Below the pieces are notes generated by a model, which made no database searches, was not told where the DNA came from, and saw only the letters and a program-made list of their open reading frames with translations. The position numbers were made by a program, and so were the translations under genes. A stretch of DNA of 64,000 nt, from contig CAMZMU010000063.1 in the NCBI GenBank assembly GCA_947311845.1, positions 118,531,612-118,595,611 of the forward strand, given 5' to 3'. Source of the stretch: Poa pratensis (taxonomy: Eukaryota; Streptophyta; Magnoliopsida; Poales; Poaceae). This document shows positions 44,903 to 56,608 of the stretch, piece after piece. Positions within the stretch are counted from its first letter, which is position 1. Every line of letters begins with the position of its first letter.

Positions 44903-46030
44903 ACAAGTAGTACTCTTTCCCCCCCCGCTCTCTCTCTTCTCCCCGTTCTCGTTGAGAGTCTCGTGTGCGTCTCGGCTCCTCTCTCCCCCAGATCCGGCGG
45001 CCTTGCCGGCCGGAGATGGTGTGAGAGGGGTGGCCGGGCCTCCTCTGTAGTTTGTAGGTTTTGTTTTCTTTCCTGTTGCGTGCCTTTGTGCCGTATCGGC
45101 TTTATGCCGTTAGGGTCTCTGTCGTCGGAGCTCCCGAGCTGCTCCTGGTGCACGGCGGAGGTGGTGGTCTGGCTCGTCAAGCTCCAGAGGTTGGAGATGG
45201 CGGGCGGCGGCGCTTCCTCGGCAACCCTCCTAATAAAGCTCGTTCGTCGGGCTCGAGGGCCTCGAGTTCTGCTGGTTCCCTTTCTTCCTCGATGTGGTCG
45301 TGGTGATGGACAGGAGAAGGAAAGGTGCCGGCGATTTCTTGGCTTTGGAGCTCGGCTCCGGGTGCTCTGCAGCTACCCCGGCGGCGAGGCGAGCGCGCTG
45401 CTGGAGTGGAAGAGTCGGGTGCTGGTTGCAGCTCCATGGTGGAGTCATTCTGCACCTTTCTCTGTCCGCTGCTTCTTCTCTCATAAGCTCGACTTCTGTG
45501 GCCTCTCCAGCGCAGCACCTCTGGTTTCTCCTTCCCTCTCGGCCGGCCGCGGTGGCGAGGGAGATGGATGGAGGAACTCGGTGGTTGCCGTGCTGAGAGG
45601 TCCGTGGCTGCATACTCGAGCGACACACACGGTGGCCAATCTTGCTACCGTGATCCTTGGCCGGCATGGCGGCCCTGTTTCAACCTCCGTGCAGGAGGCC
45701 CAGGCACCTTTCATGGTGCTTCTTCTACCTCCCGAGAGGAGGCCCTGTGGTGAGCTCTCGTTGGCGTTCTTCGACTTTGCTATTCCAAGTGGTGCCGTCC
45801 CCGGTGGTGGCAAGGGCGGCCGGCGAGCAAGCTCTGGAGTTGGTGGTCATGCAGGAGGACCTGATCGCGTTTTCGTAACGTTGACTAGGGTTCTTTCTGT
45901 AATTTATGAGGACTTTGTTGTAATTTCCTTTCTTTCTGTTGTCCTCTGCACTTTGTACCCCCACCGACGGAATATATGCAGCTAGGTCCTCTGGACCTTT
46001 CCTTGTTCAAAAAAAAAAAAAAAAAAAAAA
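44903..46030 (+). mobile_element. Poly(A)-tailed retroposon with perfect 11-bp target duplication
   Basis: CACTTCTCCCC occurs at 44892-44902 and again at 46031-46041, directly after a run of about 22 A (46009-46030). The intervening 1128 bp starts with a CT-rich leader and ends CTTTCCTTGTTC before the A-run, a usual non-LTR 3' end. A 340-codon frame spans 44963-45985, but its composition (Arg/Gly/Ser-rich, overlapping long frames on both strands) gives no family match. This is target-primed insertion, either of a non-autonomous LINE-like element or of a processed transcript. Removing it would rejoin TTTTCACTTCTCCCC to TTCCAATCC upstream of the pectin acetylesterase gene. Confidence 0.88.
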
Positions 46031-46310
46031 CACTTCTCCCCTTCCAATCCAAGCTCCACTACCACTGCTGCGCTCCTAGCTTCCTCTCCTTTTCCTTTCT
46101 TCTCCCCCGCCGACAGGAGCGGAGAGATGCTTTGCTTCGCCTTCGCCACTGTAATGATACGCAGCACCGAGTAAAACACCTCCGCGTTTTACACTGCGGT
46201 GCGCTCCAGTTGTAGCATTACATCGGAGCACAGGATCTCCAGAAGCGGCTGCTTTTCTTTTGTCAGCCATTGCCAGCCAGCCAGCTGAGCCTGCACTTGC
46301 TTCCGCCGCG

Positions 46311-46316
46311 TATAAG
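46311..46316 (+). promoter_or_regulatory. Possible TATA box of the pectin acetylesterase gene
   Basis: GTATAAG sits about 120 bp before the ATG at 46432, within a C/T-rich leader region and 280 bp after the retroposon. Transcription start is not known. Confidence 0.35.
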
Positions 46317-46431
46317 TTCCTTTCTCGCTCGCTTTGGCCACCTCCGCGATCCCTTCTCCCCATCCCTTTCCAGATCCGTTCCTCTCACAGCTTCCAGCTT
46401 CCAGGAGGGTAGGGCAGAGAGAGAGAGAGCC

Positions 46432-49400
46432 ATGGGTTCTTGGGTCCTTCTTGCCCTGGTTTTCGGGCTCGCGGTGGGAGCGGCGCGCGGCTCCGAGCCG
46501 TGGTCCAACGGGACGCAGGTCTACTCCACCAATGCCAACTCCGGCGGCAGCAACGGCGCCTTCGTCGGCCTCACACTCATCCAGTCCGCCGCCGCCAAGG
46601 GCGCCGGTCAGTAAATCTCTCCTTGCCCAACAATTGTTCCTTCCATGTATTTTTTTTTGTTCCTTCCTGTACATGCCAGTACTATTAGTATTTTTCTTGC
46701 TGCTGCAAAGATTAGTTTTTTATTGGCCATGTCACGTGCGATGGGTCGGGTGTGCTTGCCCTGAGATTGAGCCATCGACTTGTGTTTGTGTGTGAGGACC
46801 CTTGTCGCTGCTGTGTTGACCCTGGTCGGTCAGAGCATATCTGTATATAGAGAGATTGTGACTGCATTTTTTTCCTCCTCAGCATCCCCTTGTATTTAGG
46901 CGCTCTGCTGATTGAGTAATCATGCAGTCTTATCCCTGTGATTGTGTGGTAGTAGCATGTGCCATGTGCGGATCCTGATAAATACGTGCATGTGGATCTA
47001 GCCTTACCTTGCTGGTGCTTGCCATGATGGATTCTTGTTACCTGATTGGGGGTGGGGGGCTCAGTACCATTTGTTGCCTGTGATTGTGCATGATTGGTTG
47101 GTGAATGGCGACCATTGTAAATAACTAAAATATCAGAGATACTAAGTAGTTCGGCACCTGACAAACATTGTATAGCCAGTAAATTCCTCAAGAGTTTGGA
47201 GTATGGCGTTGATGATTTATGAATGTGTGTTGTGATGACTCTGTTTGTTTAAAACTAACCAAAATAATTTCCTAAAATCTGGTTAGGCAACTGCTTTGGA
47301 TTTTAGAAACTATATAGTTGTTGAAGTATTAAGAACTTAATGAGCAACTATTTCCTTTACATCAGAATTTGAGTATGCTCGGATTTTTCCTAGCTTATAG
47401 GAGAAGCATGGTAGGCTGGTAAATGTTGATGCTTAATTCCATGTCAATCCTTGCAGTATGCTTGGATGGAAGCTTACCGGGTTACCACCTACACCGGGGA
47501 TCTGGATCAGGGTCAAACAATTGGCTTGTCAACCTGGAGGTGAGCAATACTTGATGATTCACATATATGTGGACTGAAAAATAAATTTGAATTCCACTCA
47601 GTATTAGTTGGAGATTGTAAATGTTTATTTTAGGATTAGCTGATGGTGATTCTAAATCCAATTCCAGGGTGGAGGCTGGTGCAATGATGTGAAAAGCTGC
47701 GTGTACCGCAAGAGTAGTCGGCGTGGGTCATCAAATCACATGGAGAAGCAAATCCAGTTTACAGGAATAATGAGTAACAGGCCTGAAGAAAATCCTGGTA
47801 TTCTTCTAATTAATTACATGCTGTGAACTTGTCATGTGTAGTCGTTACTACTTTCTTGTCCCCCGCCCCCCTCCCCCCAAAAAAATGTATCGGTCGATCA
47901 CTGGATTGCTTTTTGTGTTTTGAGGAATTGTAATGCTGTTTTCTTGTCTAGATTTCTACAACTGGAACAGAGTGAAAGTCCGCTATTGTGATGGTGGATC
48001 CTTCACCGGTGATGGGGCTGATGCGGTTAGTGAACATGATATCTCTGCATTTTTACTGCATAGTGATAGACACTTCCTCATTTGAAGTTCGAACAATTCC
48101 TAAATGAACATGTGTACTCATTATCACTTTCAATTGTAGTTGTAAGTCTCTTGTCTTGAAATACATTGCGCTCAAAAGAAGTAAAATGTATATGGTGTTT
48201 TCGTTTTACTTACTAAGCTGCATTGATTCATTTCTGAATTTGTGTCTTTAGGGCGCAGGTCTTTATTTCCGAGGTCAGCGTATTTGGCAGGCTGCTATGG
48301 ATGATCTGATGTCCCAAGGAATGCGTTCTGCTGGTCAGGTATAGATCCTTCCACAGTTAAATCATTTCTGTAAATAGATTTCGGGAAATAATTTATGTTT
48401 ACCTGATGCAACTTCATACCACCAGGCCCTTCTCTCTGGATGCTCTGCTGGGGGTGCTTCTGCCATACTTCACTGTGATGAGTTCCGTGGACTGTTTCCA
48501 TCAAATACCAGAGTCAAGTGCCTCGCGGATGCTGGAATGTTCCTTGACGCGTATGTTCACATTTATAGATGAAGCTTTGCTTTAATATAATCCTTGTTAC
48601 ATTCAGTGAAATGGCATGTTAAGATGATATAAGCCTATTACCTTTCAGTATTGATATTGCTGGTCGCCGGGAAATGAGAGATTTCTTCAATGGCATCGTG
48701 AGATTGCAGGTATCCGCCAACCTGTCAGACATGATTTTCTGAATAGTTTGTGATACTTGTGATAATTCATCATTATTTCTATCTTTTTCGAACTATGGTT
48801 CTAGTACTAATTATATTAGACTATTCATGTGTCAACAACAATATCTTCATTTGGCTGATGTTACTCGTCAAAATTCACAAAAAATGCAGGGTTCTGGAAG
48901 AAGCTTGCCTAGGTCTTGTACCTCTCGCATGGATAAAACCTCGGTAAGAAGACAAACGTCCATAAGTATCTGCCAAGATAGTATATGTAACGGTTTTTAC
49001 TTTTCTTCACAAATGTTTTCTAACTGTTGCTTCCCTACAGTGCTTTTTCCCGCAGAACGTGCTGCCAAACATTCAAACGCCGACTTTTATTTTGAACACT
49101 GCATATGACGTGTGGCAGGTGCTTGTCAGGCATTTAACTCTACGATTTAAGTTATATGAAACTGAAAGAAAATTAATAGAATGTTCAATTAAACACATTT
49201 TATTTGTGTCTTTCCAGCTTCAAGAAAGTTTGGCCCCCAAAACGGCTGATCCCCAAGGTCTATGGCAAAGATGCAAACAGAATTATGCATCTTGTAATGG
49301 CAATCAACTTCAGTTTTTAAATGGTACCTACACTGCATTCTCAAATCTTCCGAGCCACAGTCCGTCGACTTAAGATTAGATTGGATGATCTCCGTATGTA

Positions 49401-49782
49401 TGATGCAGGCTTTAGGGATGAAATGCTTAACGCTGTGAAGGGTTTCTCCGGGTCGGGGCAGAACGGGGTATTTATCAACTCGTGTTTTGCCCATTGCCAG
49501 AGCGAGAGACAGGATACATGGTACTCAAACAATTCTCCTCGTCTTGGTAACAAGGTATGCGCACAATGACGAAAATAACCAACAATTACTACATGATAGA
49601 AACTTGCTGGCAAAACAAGTCAAAGCCTGATGAAACTTCCTCTCATGCTTCTCGACACGCAGAGAATAGCTGAAGCGGTCGGTGACTGGTACTTCGAGAG
49701 GGGAAACGCCAAATACACCGACTGTGTGTACCCTTGTGATGGCACGTGCCATCACATTGTTTTCAGGGGGAGCCATCTTTAA
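46432..49782 (+). CDS. Pectin acetylesterase (PAE family, carbohydrate esterase 13)
   Basis: Twelve exons: 46432-46606, 47457-47539, 47668-47797, 47952-48025, 48252-48338, 48426-48550, 48649-48709, 48890-48943, 49041-49118, 49218-49323, 49409-49554 and 49663-49782. They total 1239 bp (412 residues), every joint is GT-AG and the frame holds throughout. An N-terminal signal peptide ([19 protein letters not shown]) sends it to the secretory pathway and cell wall. PAE hallmarks are [45 protein letters not shown] and [12 protein letters not shown]. The nucleophile is Ser190 in GCSAGG; Asp286 in AYDVWQ and His353 in FAHCQS complete the triad. It should remove acetyl groups from pectin, changing wall texture. 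It appears intact. A retroposon sits upstream and a LINE fragment downstream. Confidence 0.95.
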
Positions 49783-50166
49783 CACCATCCGTCTTTTGAC
49801 ACCAGCAATGTAGGTGTTGAAAACCCAGTGGGTACAACCAAAAAGGAAGGTATAGATAGAAGATGGGTGCAAGTTCTTGGCTTGCCCGGTGTCCATCTCA
49901 TGATATGATAGGGCACGGCCTCGCACACAAAAGTGTTGAGGCCTCTGTGTTATTTTAGTTTCACATATCAATTCTTTCCATTGCCATTTGATATTCCCTT
50001 GATGTATCTGAATATTTAGACTACAGTGGTGTATAACCTTTACATGTGTTGAATGTGATAATACGAATAATGGGTTGAAGAGAAATGCAGCCATTTTCCT
50101 TGTATTTGTTGCTGAATGTATGAGAAATGAAGAGGATGGGTGTGAACTATCTTCTTGATGCGGTCG
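49783..50166 (+). other. 3' untranslated region of the pectin acetylesterase gene
   Basis: AT-rich sequence following the stop codon, no coding signal. The LINE fragment begins where this ends, so the transcript may terminate just before or inside it. Confidence 0.45.
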
Positions 50167-50840
50167 TTCTTTTTTCGAGAGTACGCGAAAGTGTACCGTA
50201 GTTGTATAGTAGAAGACAGCAATGACATTTACAAGATCATACTCTTTGTGCAAACAGAAAGAGCAGAGACACACCCAACACCAAACTCAAACAGAAAAAA
50301 ACGATTACTCAGCTAAATTTGGCACCACACATGTAGCTATTCCTAAACCTCCTCTCCAGGTCTCCTGGCCATCGACCATAGTTGTATCTCATGTAGGATC
50401 CTGTTCTTCAAGGCCTCCACTGTGAACTGTCTCCTAGGATTGTGAAACACCCAAGCATTACGGTTTTCCCATGGAGACCAGCAAACATTGCAAACAAGCG
50501 TATTGAAACCTTTCCTCTCCTTCTGCCTAAACATCAGTCTTTCACGAGGCCACCAATCCCGTAAGACGCTGTTGGGTTCAGGTGTCGAAGCCTGAACACG
50601 TAGGTCTTGGAAGCACTCAGAAGTCAGACCACACGTCTTGCAAAGGGGCATTGTTTGAGAATGTGCTCCATGGTGTCCTCACTCTGTAACCAGACATGAC
50701 AGGCATCGCTCTGATCCTGTAACCCGTGCCTAGCACGACGATCCGAGGTCCAAAGGCGGTGGAGCAGCACTAACTGAAAAAACAGCTTACATTTGAGCGG
50801 GGCGCCATTACCCCAAAACCTAACCGAACGAAAATTAATT
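50167..50840 (-). mobile_element. 5'-truncated LINE fragment, minus strand
   Basis: Read on the minus strand, a zinc-finger reverse-transcriptase-associated segment (LWTSDRRARHGLQDQSDACH, then VWLQSEDTMEHILKQCPFAR) is followed in another frame by GFNTLVCNVCWSPWENRNAW and VFHNPRRQ. It ends in the 3' tail TTCGCGTACTCTCGAAAAAAG (plus-strand TTTTTTCGAGAG near 50170). It is the same LINE segment type as at 41831-42892 but from a different copy, and much shorter. The target duplication was not confirmed. Confidence 0.78.
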
Positions 50841-51298
50841 CTATATCAAACATGTTGCATGCCAACACCTAGAACAAATCACCGACTACAATCGAAAAAC
50901 TGAACCATACCCACACATATAACCCTAAAACATGTAGATCTATCGTGTGGATCTGATAAATGCACCTTTACGTATGAACATTCTTCACCCGTTCTATGAA
51001 AGAATATGAAATACTAATTTAGTTTGTCAAAACGGCTTATAATACAAACAGAGGAAGTATGAACATTCGACATTGATAAAGTCCAACAAAATATTCAAGA
51101 GCCGTGTATTGGCGAACTAACTGTTGACAAAATGTTACTCCCTCCGATCGGTATAGGTTGTTGTGAGCTTTGTACAATTTTTCACTAGCTTACTTTGTTT
51201 TCACAACAACTATTACCGACCGGAGGTAGTAAGTTCGAAAGCAATCAAAATAGGTATATATTGATGTATAATCCCTTAGACTAATCCTAATGAACCAG
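50841..51298. other. Intergenic with a Stowaway MITE
   Basis: No gene. A half-conserved end (AATACAAACAGAGGAAGTA near 51042) looks like one terminus of another decayed Stowaway. Confidence 0.5.
51138..51229. mobile_element. Stowaway MITE
   Basis: 92 bp from CTCCCTCCGATCGGTATAGG to ATTACCGACCGGAGGTAG, flanked by TA at 51136-51137 and 51230-51231. GGTTGTTGTGAG and TCACAACAAC pair near the centre. Confidence 0.87.
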
Positions 51299-53083
51299 CT
51301 ATATATTCGGAGGGAGAAGCCACATGGGAGGCCGAGCGCCACCCTTCACATGGTACTCCACGTAGGTGATCCGCTCCACTCCGCCGTTGACGCTTTCGTC
51401 TCCTTTGTAGTACACACGCTCACCATCGTCGGTCGGGCTTGTAAAGAAAGGCTCGACGCCTTTGGAGATCTCATCGCCTTGCCTTAAACACCGATGGTGG
51501 TAGTAATAGACATGGTTTCTCCTCACGCCACCACGTCCGCCTTCTGGCACGTGCACCGCCTTTGAGCAGGTTGGCCCCAAGAACAAGGCATGGTCGCCTA
51601 AGCTCGTCATACTCAACCACGAGTATATGTCACCGTGGCTCTTGATAAGCTCGAATACTTTGAAGGAAGACCTTCCGATGTTTCGCAGCCGAAAACAGTT
51701 CCTCTCCACCATCACGAGCTTATCGCGTAGCTCAACGATGTACCTGATGTAATCTTCAGCATCACCACCAGTGTACCACCAATATGGTCTGCTGTTTTCA
51801 AACTTCAGCTCATTGACATCAATGAGTGTCGGTGTACCGTCTTCATTCACGGTGATCTCAAACTTGACGAGCGTTAATTTCTATACCGCTTGAGTCCATA
51901 AAGCTCGCCATTGACGAAAGTAATATCCACGAGCCTATGATCCCCATGAAATCTTCGTGTGGTGGTCCACCCGTTCTCGGGGCAGCCAACCCCGCAAAGC
52001 GCAAGGTCATGCTTGTCAGTGATGGCTGCGAGGAAACACCCAGGCGAGGTTGGCGCTGTAAAGAAGACAACTTTCCGCATGACTAGCAGGTCGCCGGTGC
52101 TCTGTTGCGCGCGGATAATTCTCTTCTGCTCAGGAGAGTATACCACCTCAGCGCCGGAAAAGAGGTTCACGATCCCGAGCGGGGCCTCCGATGAGAGAAC
52201 CCAGCCGTCGTCGTGGCCGCCGACGAAGCACCCGCCAGCAGCATCGCCGGGGACCGGGATGTGTGCCAGGACCACGTCTTCTTCGGGATAGTGGACGCGC
52301 TTGCTGTCGTCGCCGCCACGCGGATCGAGCATCAGGAACGGGAGGACGGGCCGTGGCGGGTACGTCGAGGCGAAGGCGCGCCACGAAGTGCACACGGCGG
52401 CGAACCGGAGGCGGTCGAAGGGCGAGGCGAGCCTGACGTAGACCATGCCGAGGAGATCGGCCGGGAGGCTGGACCATTGCTGATCTTCTGCCGTGTCGCC
52501 AGCAGCTAGGGCTGGACATAAAGCTCGAATTTCGTTAAGCTTATTGAGCGCTCGGTAACTCGACTCGTTTATGCTCGACTCGTTATCTTAACGAACCGAG
52601 CCGAGCAGCAATTTTAGCTCGTTAATACTAACGAGCTTAACAATCAAACTAACGAGTTTCGTGAGCTACTCGTTAAAATCGTTAGCGTCGTGGCAGCATG
52701 GCTACAAATCTATATGTTGTAGCCCATCCAACGATTAACAAGTTAGCAATATTTATTTTCATTTGAGTGTGTGAAACTACTATGAGTTTGTGAACTATTT
52801 GTTGTCGATTTGTCATTTTTAAACTACTTTTATAAATTTTATGGCTGAAATCTTTTCAGATGCATTTTAAGTTTTTTTACATATTCTTAACGAGTCTTAA
52901 CGAGCTGCTCGCGAGCGCTCGTGAACGTCTAACGAACCGAGCCGAGCTTTAGTTTCAGCTCGTTATTCTTAACAAGCTTAACGATCTGAGCCTTAACGAT
53001 CTCGAGCCTTAACGAGCCGAGCCTTAACGATCCGAGCAGCTCGTTAGTCCAGCCCTACCAGCAGCCATGTTCGACGGCGACAT
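51299..53083 (-). pseudogene. F-box / DUF295 protein gene, broken by a hAT insertion and a frameshift
   Basis: On the minus strand the gene begins MSPSNMAAG at 53083. The next codons of the same frame, DTAEDQQWSSLPADLLGMVY, lie beyond a 551-bp hAT element, and the F-box continues RLASPFDRLRFAAVCTSWRA. The body has DUF295-type features: LPFLMLDPRGGDD, GCFVGGHDDGWVL, SGAEVVYSPEQ, GCPENGWTTTRRFHGDHRLV and NGELYGLKRY. At about 51878 the frame shifts, and the continuation LVKFEITVNEDGTPTLIDVN runs to PPMWLLPPNI at 51299. F-box proteins are substrate receptors of SCF ubiquitin ligases, and DUF295 genes form large families in grasses. With a transposon in codon 9 and a frameshift, this copy should not yield full protein. 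The disruptions look young because the rest is open. Confidence 0.85.
52507..53057. mobile_element. hAT transposon, 551 bp, target duplication CCAGCAGC
   Basis: Ends are TAGGGCTGGAC and GTCCAGCCCTA, perfect 11-bp inverted repeats. The octamer CCAGCAGC flanks both sides (52499-52506 and 53058-53065). The interior repeats short ACGAGC / CTCGTTA motifs many times near both ends (subterminal repeats) and has no transposase. It interrupts the F-box gene inside its ninth codon. Taking out the element and one octamer makes the F-box frame continuous. Confidence 0.93.
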
Positions 53084-54088
53084 CGCTATCGCCTCCGTAT
53101 TCTCAGTAGATCGGTCGGCCGATGGAGTTCCACGCGAGTCCGTTGATATAAATACGTCAGCGCTAAACACGTAAACGTACACTGGCATATCTCCTAAGGA
53201 AGCTAATATGGAACCTGAATCCATGAATATGCGTGTATTTACCAAACAAAACTAATTTGTTGTCGGCATCTAGGGTTCACTTCTATTTTTCTTCCGATGT
53301 GCCTAATATGCGTGTATTAAATATAATCTCAGTCAATCTCGTGACCATCGTCGGATTTGTGTGCCAAAAATTCGTACTTTCACGTAACTGCACTGCAGCG
53401 TTGTATACGGGCTTTAGGTTTTTTTTCATTCTTCTAATCTTTGGTTTTGGGCCCTATGCACATGTGTGGGATTTTTGACAATATTTACATGTATAACAGA
53501 CCTGATACCGTCATATTAAGATCTTTGGAAAGCAGAACTGCAAACTAGAGACCCTATAAGCAAAAGAAAACCTCTCATCAAAGTCTGTTGGTGAGGGTGT
53601 GACCGCGTGAGGTGATCTATGTACAATGCGGGATCTTCAAAATTCAAACCAGCCCCGCTATAGTACAGGACGGAGTCGAAAATCATTTGTAGCTCCAGAA
53701 CTCCAGTGATCATGCTATTTCAAAAAATATATAAAAAAGTTACTTTAGGTCTACACTTTTTTTTTTGAGAAAAAGGATACAAGCGCATATATACTAGTAT
53801 CTAGTATGTACGCACAATTTTTTATCGAAATATCTTTTCATATGTGATCCGCAAAAAAAAGACAAATATTGGAAAGAGAAATGATTTTTTTTTTTGCCTT
53901 TTCAGATCCACATTTTTTGTAATATTCGTGCAGCCTCACCCCTCACGTATCTATAGTATCTAAATGGGAGCAACCAACTATATGTATTTCTCTCAATATG
54001 CAAGCATGCCACATCACTTCAATTCTTTCTATTGGTTGTCACCTGTCCCCACGATCAGTTTAGTCACCGCATGCATCCACGTCACCGA
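53084..54088. other. Intergenic, no gene recognised
   Basis: Upstream side of the F-box gene, then AT-rich sequence with several long T-runs (53757, 53886). No supportable ORF, repeat ends or RNA gene were seen. Confidence 0.5.
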
Positions 54089-56608
54089 CATCCTATACTA
54101 TTCCCGTCAGTTTTTTTTGAGTTACACTATTCCCGTCAGTTACCCTTCAAAATTGATCCGGGGATTCCGTGGACATGTTAACCTTCAATTTGGGTTGGGA
54201 CGACGCGGCAACGCCAACAAAATTATGTGCCGTCTGATTAAGAAAGCCCCTTCCTCATCTGGTAACGCATCCACTCAGCCACCATGGTAATCCGTCTTTA
54301 CTGCTCGGTTCCTCCTCACCATTTTATACCGATCCATCCTCACTCTGCCTCCCCAATAACGAAGTCATTGCGATTCCCGTTCATCCAATCACATCTCAAA
54401 TCGTGAGTCTTAAATCCTTCAGACCCGGTGGCAGCCAACCATGGCAGCAGCCTGAATCTGGAGACTGCCGCCGGTAGAGACCACCGCCACCGCCGGCGGT
54501 TATGGCCTTCGGTTTCTTCCTCAGCCCACTTCCTAGCGACTCTCTACTTGATTTGATTTTTTTCTCATTCTCTCCTATTTTGTTTTGCAGGATGACATGA
54601 TTTTTCCCGGCTGAACCCGTCCCCTCGCAACCGATCCAAGTTTCCAACTCCTGGCGGCCGTGACTCCGCAGAGACTAACTCTTCCATGGCATTTCCTAGA
54701 TATTTTGTGCAGCACATGATCTCATTCACAGTACATGTTGTATTAATCATGACCATCTCTTTTTCACCATCCTTCTCACATAGTTGAGGTCGGGTGCTCC
54801 TTGCTCCAACCATCTTGATGGAGCTTCAGTCTTATTGTTAGTTTTTTTGTTTTTGACGTGGTCTTATTGTTAGTATTGGTAATCAGACTATGTATATGAG
54901 ATGAATTCTCAGATTATGTGCTACAGGTTATTTTAATCAGTGCATTAGAGAGGGGTGGATTTTTTTCTTGAGCGTCACCATTCTGAGCATAAGAAAAATG
55001 CAATTGCACAAGAATCTCTAGGGCCCATTATGAATGAGCATCAATGTCCATTGAAGGTAAGCAACTGAATTGGTTCACCGTTTCGTTTCAAATGTAGCAA
55101 TTTTTTGCCGCTGGTTTCAGGAGATGATATCTTACCGTATTTTTTTCTCCTTAAGCAAGTTTTTTTTTTGAAAGTACTCCCATTTATTAATTTAACACAA
55201 TTGTTACATCGTTCACAATTAAGGGTAAAGCAAAATCTGGAGGTACATCCAGCCACACAGTTGGCGGATTGTTCCTTCCAAAGCTAGCTAGCTCATGTGC
55301 TACTATATTTGAATTTCTATTACAATGTTGAAAGATAACCTTCCCAAAATCTTTCGCCAAATCACGACACTCTTCAAGAATAGACGCTCCAACCGATGAA
55401 AGGGCTTCGCTTGATTTCATCGCTTCCACCACCGCCAGGCAATCAGACTGTACCACTAAAGAATGACATGCCAATCTTCGAGCAAGAAGTAAACCTTCAC
55501 GCAAGGCCTGTGCTTCCATGTTGTTTCAGCATCAAATGCATGAATAACACTGCTACAAGATGCTCCCAGGAAAACTCCCTCATCATCTCGAACTACAGCT
55601 CCACATGCACCTGTACCATCCTCCCTAGAGAACGATGCATCCACATTAAGAATTTGGCTGTGCTTCGGTGGATTACTCCATTCATTTAAGCGTCGAGGCA
55701 TAGGTCCTTTTCCTGTACTACGGACAAAATTCATAGCCACAGCTTGGATGGAAAGCGCTGTTCGCCTAGGATCTTGTACTGCCTCACCTTGTACTGTTTG
55801 TCTCCTTTGCCACCACAAATACCAGCATCATGCTGTAACAAATAATTCTCGCTTCATCACAGGGTGCATGTAAGCTGCTTGATAGCTTTCATCACAGATG
55901 ACGAACTCAATTACAGCTGACCCAGACCTGTCAATTTGTCGGCATGCCTAATCATGTCCTGTAGACCCAACTCTTTCCAAATTGCAACAGCACGCTTGCT
56001 TATCGGGATAGATGTAGATAAACAATGCCCCCCTAGAAACGTATAGGAGGTTTTATCCTCGTACGGCTCGAGAAAATGATTTTCATTTCTGTCTATAATA
56101 ATAGAAACTAGACTATGACGTGCATTAATTTCCTTATAGAAAAAACAAATTTCACTTATACTCATGACTCAAGTTGGCTAATTTTGACTGGCAGGCTTCA
56201 AAGGCAAAATCCTTTGAATTTTTTTTGAGTCGTCTCTAAACTCTTTTCTTTGTCTCATTAATTTCGAACGAATTTACTTTTATTCCTTATTCTGATCCAA
56301 TTCTGTTGTTGAGACAATTGAAAAACACTATGACACTATGTATAGCTCCTTATCAGGAGACCTTGATAATACATCTTTTGCACGAGGCATTGTCCACTAA
56401 TTACCAATTCTTTGTAATCTTTGTGTTGTGCATATCTGCCTGCACTTTGTTGTATTTATTCAATTAGAGTCACGATGAAGTATCTGATTATATTTAAGAG
56501 GAGCATGTAGTTTCACAATTAATATTAGTGTTCACATTATAGGTTTTACATATATGCTTTACTTTTATTCAATTCCTACTCCCGCTGCAACGCGCGGGTA
56601 TCATCTAG
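54089..56608 (+). mobile_element. Putative Helitron with nested LINE fragment
   Basis: The 3' end is well marked. A GC-rich hairpin, CCCGCTGCAACGCGCGGG (56581-56598), is followed by TATCATCTAG and then T, matching the hairpin-CTRR|T end of plant Helitrons. The 5' end is a guess: A|TCCTATACTATTC at about 54089 has the required TC start after A. Between them there is no Rep/helicase, so it would be non-autonomous. It contains a minus-strand LINE fragment. The 5' boundary could be elsewhere. Confidence 0.42.
55158..55830 (-). mobile_element. LINE fragment with RNase H-like domain, minus strand
   Basis: Read on the minus strand, frames give RLNEWSNPPKHSQILNVDAS, FSREDGTGACGAVVRDDEG and, after a frame change, MEAQALREGLLLARRLACHS, LVVQSDCLAVVEAMKSSEA and FQHCNRNSNIVAHELASFGR. 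This is the plant LINE RNase H-like (RVT_3) domain with its Asp residues (NVDAS, QSDCL). It ends minus-wise in a poly(A) tail (plus-strand T-run at about 55160). A frame break near 55515 marks it as dead. The 5' part with endonuclease and reverse transcriptase is missing. Confidence 0.78.

Noticed and set aside
44963..45985. 340-codon ORF as a functional protein
   Set aside because: Long frames overlap on both strands in GC-rich DNA, the composition is Arg/Gly/Ser-rich, and no domain is visible. It is kept only as part of the retroposon.
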